Assembly (NCBI GenBank): GCA_026709325.1
Contig: JAPOTF010000040.1
Coordinates: 1 to 49,682 of the forward strand
Reading direction: 5' to 3'
Length of the DNA stretch: 49,682 nucleotides
DNA from: Roseovarius sp.
Lineage (GTDB): Bacteria > Pseudomonadota > Alphaproteobacteria > Rhodobacterales > Rhodobacteraceae
The notes below the pieces were generated by a model. It was given only the letters and a program-made list of their open reading frames with translations. It was not told the DNA's origin and ran no database searches. This document shows positions 18,335-27,291 of this stretch, piece by piece (positions within the stretch are counted from its first letter, which is position 1; every line of letters starts with the position of its first letter). The position numbers and the translations under genes are program-made.

Positions 18335-20527
18335 ATGCCCTTAAAGAACCGCATGGAGCGAACCGTGAAATATGTCAGCAGATATGGATTGGAAATTGCC
18401 GAAGCCCTGGTTGATTTTACAGAGCAAAGCCTTCTGCCCGGAACCGGGACAGGCGCCGAAGAATTCTGGTCGGGATATGAATCGCTGCTTCGGCGACTTG
18501 CTCCAGAAAACGCCGCGCTGCTTAGGGAAAGAAAACGGCTTCAAGATGAAATTGACGAATGGTCTCGGAACAACAAGAGCGCGGCATTTGATCTCGGCAG
18601 CTACAAAAAAATGCTTGAGTCCATCGGATACATTGCACCGCGCGGCGAGAAGTTTCAGGTGGGCACCGAAAATGTCGACCCGGAAATTGCGCATTTGGCC
18701 GGACCGCAGCTTGTGGTGCCCGTTACGAATGCCCGCTACGCGCTAAATGCGGCAAACTCGCGCTGGCGATCGCTGTATGATGCCCTATATGGAACCGATG
18801 CAGTTCCCGGAAGCGCGGACGGCAACGCATATGATCCTGTTCGCGGCGCAAAAGTGGTCGAATGGGCCGCTGATTTTCTTGACAGGAGCATTCCGCTTGC
18901 CGGCGGTTTCCACAAGGACGCAACGTCCTATCGCCGCTCCGGCGCCAACCTGGTTGCCGTAATCGGAGGCAGTGAGGTTTTGTTTTCCGATGGGTGCGAT
19001 TTTGCGGGATATTCGGAAGATGGCTGCCGGGCAAATTATCTTCTGCGCCACAACCGGTTGCATATCGAGCTTGTAATTGACCGCAAACATCCAGTTGGCG
19101 CGCAGAGCCGGTCCGGCATATGCGATGTTGTTCTTGAGAGCGCATTGACCGCAATTCACGATTGCGAGGACTCGGTTGCCGCGGTTGACGCTGAAGACAA
19201 GGTTCTGGCTTACTCGAATTGGCTCGGTCTCATGAATGGAACGCTCAGCGAAAGTTTCGAAAAAAACGGGAAAATTGTCAAACGCGAGCTTTCAGAAGAC
19301 CGTGAGCTAACTTCGCCAAACGGGGATCAAATTTTCTTAAAGGGACGTTCGCTGGCTCTTGTTCGCAATGTGGGACACCTCATGACCACGGACGCCGTTT
19401 TACTTGATGGGCGGGAAACGCCTGAAGGGATTATGGATGCGCTCTACACGGTCTCGGCGGGGCTTCATGATCGAAAACGCGATCGCAACCGAAATTCAGC
19501 CACCGGTTCCATATATGTCGTGAAACCCAAAATGCATGGCCCCGATGAAGTCGTCTTTGCGGACAGGCTTTATGAATCAGTCGAGAAAATCCTGAAACTG
19601 CCAAAAAACACTGTAAAACTCGGCGTTATGGATGAGGAGCGCCGCACATCCGTAAATCTGTACGAGTGCATGCGAAAGGTCAAGAATCGAATTGTGTTCA
19701 TTAACACCGGTTTTCTTGACAGAACCGGCGATGAAATCCATACGGTCATGCATCTCGGCCCGGTAATTCCAAAGGAGGAGATGAAATCCACCCCATGGCT
19801 TGACGCATACGAGAACGGAAATGTGGAAACCGGACTGGAAACGGGCCTGATTGGACGCGGGCAAATCGGAAAGGGCATGTGGGCGAAGCCGGATGACATG
19901 GCGGAAATGCTCGAGGTAAAAATCGGGCACCCCAGGTCCGGTGCGAATACGGCCTGGGTGCCGTCCCCGACAGCGGCTACGCTTCACGCAACTCACTACC
20001 ATGCAGTTGACGTTTTTTCCCAAATGAAAGAGATTGAAAAACGCGAGAAGGCTTCAATGTCGAATCTTCTGACGCCTCCGGTCATGACGGGACGTAATCT
20101 TTCGGGACGGGAAATCCTTCACGGCCTCGACAACAACTGCCAGTCGATATTGGGATATGTTGTCCGCTGGGTGGATCAGGGCATTGGATGCTCAAAGGTT
20201 CCCGATATAAATGACACAGCCCTGATGGAAGACAGGGCAACTTTGCGAATCAGTTCTCAATTGCTGGCAAATTGGCTGTTGCACGGCATTGTAACCGAAG
20301 AGGAAGTCATGAATAGCCTGAAGCGGATGGCGGAAAAAGTGGACAGCCAAAACGCGGGTGATCCAGCATATCGTCCAATGGCCCCAAATTATAATGGCCC
20401 GGCCTTTGCCGCTGCCAGGGATTTGATTTTAAAGGGAGCCGACCAGCCATCAGGCTACACGGAACCAGTGCTGCATTCCTACCGAAAAAAAGTCAAAAAA
20501 CAAAATGCGGCGTTCGATGGCATTTGA
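18335..20527 (+). CDS. glcB: Malate synthase G
   Basis: The ~730-residue enzyme condenses glyoxylate with acetyl-CoA to malate. GSIYVVKPKMHGPDEVVFAD, LGVMDEERRTSVNLYECM (catalytic Arg), FINTGFLDRTGDEIHT and ALMEDRATLRISSQ (catalytic Asp) are the family's active-site blocks. Length matches the single-chain G form (about 725), not the shorter A form. The frame extends to 18125, but ATG 18335 or 18353 gives the family start. No isocitrate lyase is in the window, so it may serve glyoxylate from other sources such as purine or glycolate breakdown. A purine permease gene lies close downstream. Confidence 0.95.
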   Translation: MPLKNRMERTVKYVSRYGLEIAEALVDFTEQSLLPGTGTGAEEFWSGYESLLRRLAPENAALLRERKRLQDEIDEWSRNNKSAAFDLGSYKKMLESIGYIAPRGEKFQVGTENVDPEIAHLAGPQLVVPVTNARYALNAANSRWRSLYDALYGTDAVPGSADGNAYDPVRGAKVVEWAADFLDRSIPLAGGFHKDATSYRRSGANLVAVIGGSEVLFSDGCDFAGYSEDGCRANYLLRHNRLHIELVIDRKHPVGAQSRSGICDVVLESALTAIHDCEDSVAAVDAEDKVLAYSNWLGLMNGTLSESFEKNGKIVKRELSEDRELTSPNGDQIFLKGRSLALVRNVGHLMTTDAVLLDGRETPEGIMDALYTVSAGLHDRKRDRNRNSATGSIYVVKPKMHGPDEVVFADRLYESVEKILKLPKNTVKLGVMDEERRTSVNLYECMRKVKNRIVFINTGFLDRTGDEIHTVMHLGPVIPKEEMKSTPWLDAYENGNVETGLETGLIGRGQIGKGMWAKPDDMAEMLEVKIGHPRSGANTAWVPSPTAATLHATHYHAVDVFSQMKEIEKREKASMSNLLTPPVMTGRNLSGREILHGLDNNCQSILGYVVRWVDQGIGCSKVPDINDTALMEDRATLRISSQLLANWLLHGIVTEEEVMNSLKRMAEKVDSQNAGDPAYRPMAPNYNGPAFAAARDLILKGADQPSGYTEPVLHSYRKKVKKQNAAFDGI

Positions 20528-20600
20528 ATCAACTTCATGCATATTGCGATAATATCAATCCAATTTACCAAAGAGCCATTTCCTTAATGGTGCCCTGAAG

Positions 20601-21155
20601 TCAAGAGCGGAATCTGTCATAACCGTGCCGATTACCTGGCAACGGCATGCAGGCACCTGTGACAAGAGGCGCGGCGGTCAGGCCGGGAAAGGCGCTTCCG
20701 TTCGTGGTCTGCTCGGTGGGCCCTAAAACCGGCCGCCTACATGATTGTCCATCTTGAAAGCGCGCTCGAACACGACGGTTCGGCAGCAAGTGGCCCGTCG
20801 ACATCTTCGGGGACCGCGTCCCGGCATGGGGACGTTCGCCTGCGGCCCGGCTCTCAAGAGGCAACGCCCGTTTCCTCCCCGTTCTTCACAACAACAGGTT
20901 GCAGACCCAATGCGGCCATGCTCAAGCCGGGTCCATAAGACGCTCGCGCAGCCGCCCTTCGGCCGGAAGAAGCGCCTCCGGCGTGGCGAACTCGAGCATG
21001 GCCAAGAGCTTTTGGTGGCGGTCGGAAAGCGGACCGGGAATTTCCGTCAGGGCGGGGGACAATTTCTCTTGAAACCGGCACCAGATGTCGGATATGGTGT
21101 TGGCAACGGGCATGGCGGGGTCTCCTTTCGCGTATTTTGTTGTTTGCAAGACCCA
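20601..21155 (-). pseudogene. DDE transposase remnant (DUF772/IS1182-like N-terminus)
   Basis: The minus-strand frame from 21149 reads MPVANTISDIWCRFQEKLSP, then LSDRHQKLLAMLEF, like the N-terminus of DUF772-type transposases that begin with an I-W-x-x-x-Q block. The next segments appear in other frames (ERAFKMDNHV near 20750; SAFPGLTAAPLVTGACM near 20690, normally F-S-R-A-F-A-E-F). The remainder is missing. It is GC-richer than the flanks and clearly non-functional. The group assignment is tentative. Confidence 0.6.
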
Positions 21156-21278
21156 TTATACCACGGAGAGATCCCCAGGCCCGGGAAAACCGCAAAAAAA
21201 ATGCCCGATATGGGCACTAAATTCAGTGTAAATCATAATTTGCAAGTTGCTCCAAAGATTTAAATGCAAGGCAGTCTA

Positions 21279-23030
21279 ATGGCAAAGCCAAACCCGGAAA
21301 CATTGCATCTGTTATACGAAGCTGACGACAAGCCCCCTCACATATTGTCGGCAATCATTGGGTTGCAAACAGTCTCCATGATCATTGGCGGAATTGTTTT
21401 AACTCCGGTTATAGTGCTCAGTGCCACGGACATGAAAGCATCCCAAGCTGACTGGGCCATTTTTGCAGCCCTTGTCATATGCGGACTTACAACAATTATA
21501 CAGGCAAGACCAATAGGGCAATTTGGATCGGGTTATGCGCTGTTCATGGGCACTTCCGGGCCTTTTATTGCAATATCAGTCCTTGCATTGAACATGGGCG
21601 GCCTGCCTTTGCTTGGAACACTGGTGATAATTTCGGCTTTGGTTCAGTTTCTGATGGCGGGAAATCTTTCAATGTTTCGAGCAATTATCACGCCAACGGT
21701 GCGCGGTACAATCATCTGCATGATTGCCCTTATGGTAATGCCCATTGGCTTTGAAATGGTGTCAAGCCTGCCCGAAGGCTCCGATGCATCACCCAGATCA
21801 CCAATGTGGATAGCCATCCTCACCGTTATCGTACTGCTTGGGATATCTTTTTACACAAGTGGTCAATCACGGCTCTGGGCTCCCATGATCGCATTGTTTA
21901 CCGGATACATCTGCGCATATTATTTTGGGCTTGTCGATTTTCACAAGGTTGTCTCTGCGCCGATTGTCGGATTGCCGTCCAATGGCTGGCCCGGTTTGGA
22001 CTTTTCGTTTTCCAGCTCATTCTGGACATTGCTGCCGGCATTTGTCATTGTCACCATAGTGGGGACGTTTCAAACATATGATCACGCTGTCGCCATTCAG
22101 CATGCTTCAAGCAAAACAGTTGGAACGACCGACTATCGTCTGGTCGAGGGCGCGGTGAATGTCGATGGGCTTGGAAACTTCCTGAGCGGGCTCGCATGCA
22201 CTCTCCCAAACACAACCTACTCAACATCCGTGGCCATTCTTGACATTACCGGCGTGGCATCAAGACGGGTGGCCATATATGGTGGCCTGTTACTGGTGGT
22301 TCTTGCTTTTTTTCCCAAACTGTCCGCCCTGCTGCAATCAATACCCGAACCCGTGCTTGGCGGATTTGTCTGCCCACTGATGGTTTTTCTTTTTCTGCAT
22401 GGCATCCGTCTTGTTATTTCCGACGGCCTGCCATACGATAAAGCGCTCATCTTCGGAATTTCCTTTTGGATCGGTCTGGGCTTTCAAAACAAGCAGATAT
22501 TTGACGGTCTCCTGCCGCAGGGGCTCGCGGACTTTTTCGGCACGGGCGTAACAGCGGGAGGAACTTCGGCAATTTTGCTGAGTTTGCTTATTACACTTAA
22601 AAACAAGCGGCTCTACCAGCATATAGCGGAATTGACAGATGAAGGACTTTTCAGTTCCCTGGCCTTTGTATCGAACACGGCGAAACAAGCGGGCTGGACA
22701 GGAAAGGATCTTTACAGACTGACACTTGCGGCCGAAGAGGCCTTTATATTTCTGCGCGAGAATGACAATTCAAAAGCCGGAAAACTTAAATTGAGCGTTC
22801 GGCTGGGGCCTGATGAGGCAACGATTGAATTGACCAGTTTCGCCGCGGGAGTAAATGTCGAAACCCTTATAAGGGAAATGTCCAGCGAACAGGATCCCTC
22901 TTCCGCTACAGACGATGATATAAGGCTGGCCATTCTCCAGGGCGTGACCGCCGACCTTAAGCATGAACAGTTTAATGAAGCTGAAATTCTTCGCATGACT
23001 CTGCTTCGAGAAACGGTTCGGGACATCTGA
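21279..23030 (+). CDS. NCS2 purine/pyrimidine permease fused to an ATPase-like domain
   Basis: The 583-residue protein has two parts. Residues ~20-450 form an NCS2 (nucleobase:cation symporter 2) transporter with a run of membrane helices. Its signature loops include SGYALFMGTSGPFIA and GNFLSGLACTLPNTTYSTS, with TFQTYDHAVAIQ before them, which suggest xanthine, uric acid or uracil uptake. Residues ~455-583 are soluble and resemble the histidine-kinase-type ATPase fold of RsbW-like proteins: DLYRLTLAAEEAFIFL matches the N-box helix and IRLAILQGVTADLKHEQF the last helix. The D-x-G-x-G box is not evident, so nucleotide binding is doubtful. Start ATG 21279 has an aaggc site; 21264 is possible. 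Confidence 0.85.
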   Translation: MAKPNPETLHLLYEADDKPPHILSAIIGLQTVSMIIGGIVLTPVIVLSATDMKASQADWAIFAALVICGLTTIIQARPIGQFGSGYALFMGTSGPFIAISVLALNMGGLPLLGTLVIISALVQFLMAGNLSMFRAIITPTVRGTIICMIALMVMPIGFEMVSSLPEGSDASPRSPMWIAILTVIVLLGISFYTSGQSRLWAPMIALFTGYICAYYFGLVDFHKVVSAPIVGLPSNGWPGLDFSFSSSFWTLLPAFVIVTIVGTFQTYDHAVAIQHASSKTVGTTDYRLVEGAVNVDGLGNFLSGLACTLPNTTYSTSVAILDITGVASRRVAIYGGLLLVVLAFFPKLSALLQSIPEPVLGGFVCPLMVFLFLHGIRLVISDGLPYDKALIFGISFWIGLGFQNKQIFDGLLPQGLADFFGTGVTAGGTSAILLSLLITLKNKRLYQHIAELTDEGLFSSLAFVSNTAKQAGWTGKDLYRLTLAAEEAFIFLRENDNSKAGKLKLSVRLGPDEATIELTSFAAGVNVETLIREMSSEQDPSSATDDDIRLAILQGVTADLKHEQFNEAEILRMTLLRETVRDI

Positions 23031-23215
23031 TTTACTCAAGATGCCGATATTTGAATTTGGTCACCTGACTGAATATCCGGCGCTTGACTTCATTTCCTGA
23101 AAATCAGGCAGATTACACGAACCGCAATTTTAGCAACATATGCGTTTTGATGAGCTGGCAGACCGAAATCCGTTCCTGGATTGCATGGAAAAAATTTCCC
23201 CATGGGAAAATGCCT

Positions 23216-23998
23216 TTACCTGCCGCGGTATCCTGTGGCGACAACATATTTTTCCGAACTGTCGGCACGCGAAGCCGGAGGTTTGAAATTTGCGACCATG
23301 CCGAAGCTTTTTTTCAGGAGTTTTTGCAATTCGCCTTCCGCACCGCCAGCCAGCACCTTCGAAATAAACGCTCCACCTTCCTCCAGCACATCAAACGAAA
23401 ATTCGGCCGCGGCTTCGCAAAGAGATATAATTCTCAAATGATCGGTTTGCCTGTGTCCGGAAGATGCGGCCGCCATATCGGACATGACAACGTCAACCTT
23501 GCCGCCTATCAATTTCTTCACCGCTTCATCCGCGTCACTATCCATAAAATTCAGATTGCTTATCAGGCACCCTTGAATTGGCTCGACTTCCTGAATGTCT
23601 ATTCCAAGAACAAATCCCCTTTTTCGGCCTTTTTGAAGACCCATTGAATTGGTTCTTTCAACTGCGACCTGACACCAGCCTCCGGGCGCGCAACCAAGAT
23701 CAACCACTTTTGCGCCGGGGACAAGAAACCTGAATTTATCGTCCATCTCCATTATCTTGAAGGCCGCTCTGCTTCTATACCCCTCTCTCCGGGCGCGCCT
23801 TACATAGGGGTCGTTCAACTGGCGCTGCAACCAGCGCGTGGAAGACGATTTTCTGCCCTTTGCAGTTTTAACCTTCACGGTAAGGTCGCGCTGCCCTCGG
23901 CCTGAAGATTTTCGATCGCTTCGCTTGCCGTTCAAAGAATGCTCCTGGAATTTATTCCGTCTTTTGTCGCAATTTTGTATAAACTTCATGAACTGCAT
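23216..23998 (-). CDS. rlmE: 23S rRNA 2'-O-ribose methyltransferase RlmE (RrmJ/FtsJ)
   Basis: The ~260-residue enzyme methylates U2552 of 23S rRNA with SAM during 50S assembly. Family blocks are [15 protein letters not shown] (first catalytic Lys), [15 protein letters not shown] (SAM motif I), [14 protein letters not shown] (catalytic Asp), [14 protein letters not shown] (second Lys) and [13 protein letters not shown] (final Glu). A basic ~50-residue N-terminal lead precedes the fold, as in alphaproteobacteria. ATG 23998 is chosen over a TTG at 24004. It is convergent with the permease. Confidence 0.95.
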   Translation of the reverse strand: MQFMKFIQNCDKRRNKFQEHSLNGKRSDRKSSGRGQRDLTVKVKTAKGRKSSSTRWLQRQLNDPYVRRARREGYRSRAAFKIMEMDDKFRFLVPGAKVVDLGCAPGGWCQVAVERTNSMGLQKGRKRGFVLGIDIQEVEPIQGCLISNLNFMDSDADEAVKKLIGGKVDVVMSDMAAASSGHRQTDHLRIISLCEAAAEFSFDVLEEGGAFISKVLAGGAEGELQKLLKKSFGMVANFKPPASRADSSEKYVVATGYRGR

Positions 23999-24222
23999 GT
24001 TCAATTTGACTTTATCCGCAATTCATCCGCGCATGCCATCTTCAATCGCCGATTATTCGCACTTCCAGACCAACTGCGGTTCCACATGCCAATTAAACGG
24101 CAATTTCTCAATCACATATTTCGCACATGGTCGCTTGAAGCTTCTGATTTGTCGAAAAACGACACTGAAACGCAACGGCTCCGATTTACACAAGTGCAAA
24201 TTTATTCGGGGAGGAACAGCCA

Positions 24223-24519
24223 ATGGCGCAAGTCACCATAGTCTACTGGCGCGACATACCCGCTCAAATTATCATTGGCAAAGGACGCCGCGGTGTAAAA
24301 AGACAGCTGCCGGAAAGATTTGAACAGGCAATCGACCGAGCGGCAATGAAGTCTGGTGCGGCTGAAACGGACTCATATCTCTCCGAATGGCGCAAAGCAT
24401 CTCCATATGAAGTCGAGGGAGATCCGGAGGAGATCGCGAACACTGAAATGGCAAAACTGGAATCTGAATACAGTCGGGAACGCATCAAAGCTCTGATTTC
24501 AAACAACGGCTGGAAATAA
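24223..24519 (+). CDS. Small 'virulence factor' family protein of methyl-transfer clusters
   Basis: This 98-residue protein begins MAQVTIVYWRDIPAQIIIGK and has GRRGVKRQLPERFEQAIDRA, the pattern of the short protein family labelled 'virulence factor' that travels with MetF-like and MtrH-like genes in marine alphaproteobacteria. A strong ribosome site (ggaggaa) precedes the ATG. The family name is historical and says nothing reliable about function. Constant company with methyl-transfer genes suggests an accessory role in corrinoid or tetrahydrofolate chemistry, which is inference. It is first in a three-gene same-strand run. Confidence 0.85.
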   Translation: MAQVTIVYWRDIPAQIIIGKGRRGVKRQLPERFEQAIDRAAMKSGAAETDSYLSEWRKASPYEVEGDPEEIANTEMAKLESEYSRERIKALISNNGWK

Positions 24520-24549
24520 TTCCAATACCCATAGTGGAATACCAATATT

Positions 24550-25485
24550 ATGTCAGGCATCAATTTGTTTAAGCGGAAAGTCAAAAAAAACCATATGAAC
24601 ACTGCATTTGAGTCATTTCTCAAAGGCTTTTCCATTGAGGTAATGCCCCGCACGGCGGAAAAGATTAAAGATTTCAGGCAAATTCTTCCTTCCGGAACCC
24701 GGGTTTATATCGCCCATATCGAAGGCACCCCGATAAACGATATGGTCGCGACGGCAAGGCGCATTTCGGATGAAGGCTTTCCGGTAATGCCCCATTTTCC
24801 GGCTCGCATTGTAAAGGATCGAAAAACGCTTGCCGAGTGGATTGCGCGCTATCGGAATGAAGCGGGAGTTGAGCAGGCACTCGTCCTGGCGGGGGGCATA
24901 TCCAAGCCGCAAGGCGATTTCGAATCTTCAATGCAATTGCTGGAAACAGGTGAATTTGGAAAGGCGGAATTCAAGCGCCTGCATGTTGCCGGCCATCCGG
25001 AGGGAAACAGAGATATCGATCCGGACGGCTCAAATTCCAATGTGGATGCCGCCATTAGATGGAAACAGGCTTTCTCGGAAACATCCAATGCCGAAATGGC
25101 AATTGCCACCCAGTTTATGTTTGATCCTCAGCCGGCAATCAAATGGGCCGACAATCTTAAAAAATCCGGCGTTAACCTTCCCGTTCACATTGGAATAGCG
25201 GGGCCGGCCAAGTTGCAGACGCTGATAAAATTCGCAGTGGCCTGCGGTGTTGGTCCGTCACTGAAGGTATTGCAGCGCAGAGCCCTGGACGTCACCAAAC
25301 TGATTATGCCCTATGAACCGAACGAGATGCTGGATTGCCTTGCGGGACACAAATCGAAACACCCTGAATCCAATATCGCCAATGTGCATTTCTTTCCACT
25401 CGGGGGAATAATGGCGACTGCCAAATGGGTGATGCAAAACGGCGGGGATTCAGGCAGGCCCAAAACGAGCAAGGATAGCGCATGA
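24550..25485 (+). CDS. Methylenetetrahydrofolate reductase (MetF-like)
   Basis: The 311-residue TIM-barrel flavoprotein begins MSGINLFKRK and contains FSIEVMPRTAEKIKDF, VYIAHIEGTPINDMV, ALVLAGGISKPQGDF, DGSNSNVDAAIRWKQ and ATQFMFDPQPAIKW, the FAD- and folate-binding strands of the MTHFR family. In this neighbourhood it probably runs towards oxidation of 5-methyl-THF produced by the downstream methyltransferase. It may not be the biosynthetic MetF. It overlaps the next gene by four bases (ATGA), so they are co-translated. Confidence 0.9.
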   Translation: MSGINLFKRKVKKNHMNTAFESFLKGFSIEVMPRTAEKIKDFRQILPSGTRVYIAHIEGTPINDMVATARRISDEGFPVMPHFPARIVKDRKTLAEWIARYRNEAGVEQALVLAGGISKPQGDFESSMQLLETGEFGKAEFKRLHVAGHPEGNRDIDPDGSNSNVDAAIRWKQAFSETSNAEMAIATQFMFDPQPAIKWADNLKKSGVNLPVHIGIAGPAKLQTLIKFAVACGVGPSLKVLQRRALDVTKLIMPYEPNEMLDCLAGHKSKHPESNIANVHFFPLGGIMATAKWVMQNGGDSGRPKTSKDSA

Positions 25486-26549
25486 CCCGTACAATTGTTG
25501 AAAGCAAAACCAAAACCGCAATCATCGGTTTTGACGAACCATTTTGCGTAATTGGTGAAAGGATAAATCCAACGGGACGCAGAAAACTCGCCGCGGAGCT
25601 CGAGGCGGAAAATTTTTCGACGGTTGAATCAGACGCAATTGACCAGGTTAAAGCCGGAGCGAACATATTGGATATAAATGCTGGCGTTGTCTATAATTCC
25701 AATCCCGATCCAAACATAACGGAACCGCCGCTCATGACAAAAATCATCAACCTGGTTCAAAACCTTGTTGATATACCTCTTTGCATTGACAGTTCCGTCC
25801 CTGGCGCGCTTGAAGCCGGTTTGGAAGCATCCAATGGCCGCCCTCTACTCAACTCGGTAACCGGCGAAGAGGAAAGGCTCGAACTGGTGCTGCCTCTTGT
25901 TAAAAAATACAATGTTCCTGTCGTGGCGATATCAAATGATGATACGGGAATATCTGAAGATCCTGATGTCCGGTTTCTGGTTGCAAGAAAAATTGTGGAG
26001 CGCGCCGCGGATTTCGGCATTCCCGCAAACGACATAGTGGTTGATCCTCTGGTAATGCCAATTGGAGCAATGGCCACTGCCGGAAAACAGGTTTTTTCAC
26101 TTGTTCGAAGACTTCGAGAGGAACTTTATGTCAACACGACATGCGGTGCCTCCAACATATCATTCGGTCTGCCCAATCGTCACGGCATCAACAATGCATT
26201 CATTCCAATGGCAATTGGCGCCGGGATGACTTCGGCCATTATGAATCCTCTGGCCCTTCCCGTAAAACAGACCGAGAAAGACGCGAGAAAAAAAGAGGCG
26301 CTTGAGGCGGGAATAAAAATTCCTGAAAGCATTGACGATGAAACCTTTTGCCGCATTTTTGGACTGGGGTTTACACGGTCTCGCCCCGGAAAGGAAATGG
26401 AGGCAATTCGCGCCGCGAATTTTCTAACCAATAACGATCCCCATGGCGGGAAATGGATTAAATTCAACAAGCCAGTGGCCAAACCTGGCGAACTGGAGCT
26501 TTCAGGTCGGCCAGGAAGAGCGGGAGGGCGTCGCAGGCGTCGAGCATAA
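25482..26549 (+). CDS. Methyltetrahydrofolate:corrinoid methyltransferase (MtrH/AcsE-like)
   Basis: The 355-residue protein carries a pterin-binding TIM barrel related to dihydropteroate synthase: FCVIGERINPTGRRKL, GANILDINAGVVYNSNPDPN, IPLCIDSSVPGALEAGL, NDIVVDPLVMPIGAMA and TTCGASNISFGLPNRHG. Such enzymes move a methyl group between a corrinoid protein and tetrahydrofolate. With the MttB-like gene downstream it should accept methyl groups from the corrinoid carrier. A short basic C-terminal tail (GRAGGRRRRRA) could contact nucleic acid or membrane, but may simply be disordered. No corrinoid protein is next to it. Confidence 0.88.
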   Translation: MTRTIVESKTKTAIIGFDEPFCVIGERINPTGRRKLAAELEAENFSTVESDAIDQVKAGANILDINAGVVYNSNPDPNITEPPLMTKIINLVQNLVDIPLCIDSSVPGALEAGLEASNGRPLLNSVTGEEERLELVLPLVKKYNVPVVAISNDDTGISEDPDVRFLVARKIVERAADFGIPANDIVVDPLVMPIGAMATAGKQVFSLVRRLREELYVNTTCGASNISFGLPNRHGINNAFIPMAIGAGMTSAIMNPLALPVKQTEKDARKKEALEAGIKIPESIDDETFCRIFGLGFTRSRPGKEMEAIRAANFLTNNDPHGGKWIKFNKPVAKPGELELSGRPGRAGGRRRRRA

Positions 26550-27291
26550 AGCATGGGCCAGGACGGATGCGTTTTAACGGAGGACCAGATTATAGAATCA
26601 CCGTGCAACCCGCACCGCTCGATTGACTTGGAATCGGTTGATCGCCAGACCATCTTTATAATTTTGCGCAAAAAGTGATTTAAAGTCGATGATTTAAGAC
26701 TCCAGGTGGCGCTGCAAATGTGAACCTGCGGCTTATAAGCTGCTTGTCGTTGCCCGCTCCCGCAACGCGGATGAGCATGGTTGGCGCTGAATAGTATAGG
26801 AGAGATGGGAGCAAGGCCCTGCAGAAATAAAATGGCACCACAACTGCCATCCGGGCCCTATAGCGGATTTATCATGTACGCCAACTTATTGTTATAATGC
26901 GCCATTAAAAAATTTCAACCAAAACGGAAACCCTAAAATCCCGCCGAATCAAACCTTCCGGCTGGGGAAAACGAGGTGGATTGCCGGTTCCGACAGGTGA
27001 CGGGACAGGCACGCTTCTGTCGCCCCAATTTATTGACGGCGCGCCCTTTGCTCCGGCTTCGTCTTGCCGTGCGAAACGCGCTTTTCCTTGTCGTCGGCCA
27101 TGCAAAGATTTCCAGCCCGTTTCGCCCCGAAAGAGTATCGAATCCTCTGTCGGAGCAAAACATTCGCGTTTATGGATTCCAAATGGGCTCAGGGTTTTTC
27201 TACGCCATTTGCATTATCGCGGGCGTAGAGCGCATCCGCATGGAGCGGGGGATGAAGCTGAAACGCCGAATTTGCCCGATACATAAAATAT
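26550..27291. other. 742-bp gap between convergent genes
   Basis: No frame resembles a known protein. In particular, the D-x-H-x-x-G corrinoid-protein motif expected from the pathway is absent. 26680-26900 has several short palindromic words, but no cobalamin riboswitch B12 box was recognised. Frames at 26905-27105 and 26933-27163 (minus) are basic and low in order, with no family match. Confidence 0.4.

Noticed and set aside
26550-26900. Cobalamin riboswitch in the methyl-transfer cluster
   Set aside because: Searched by eye for the B12 box and did not find it.
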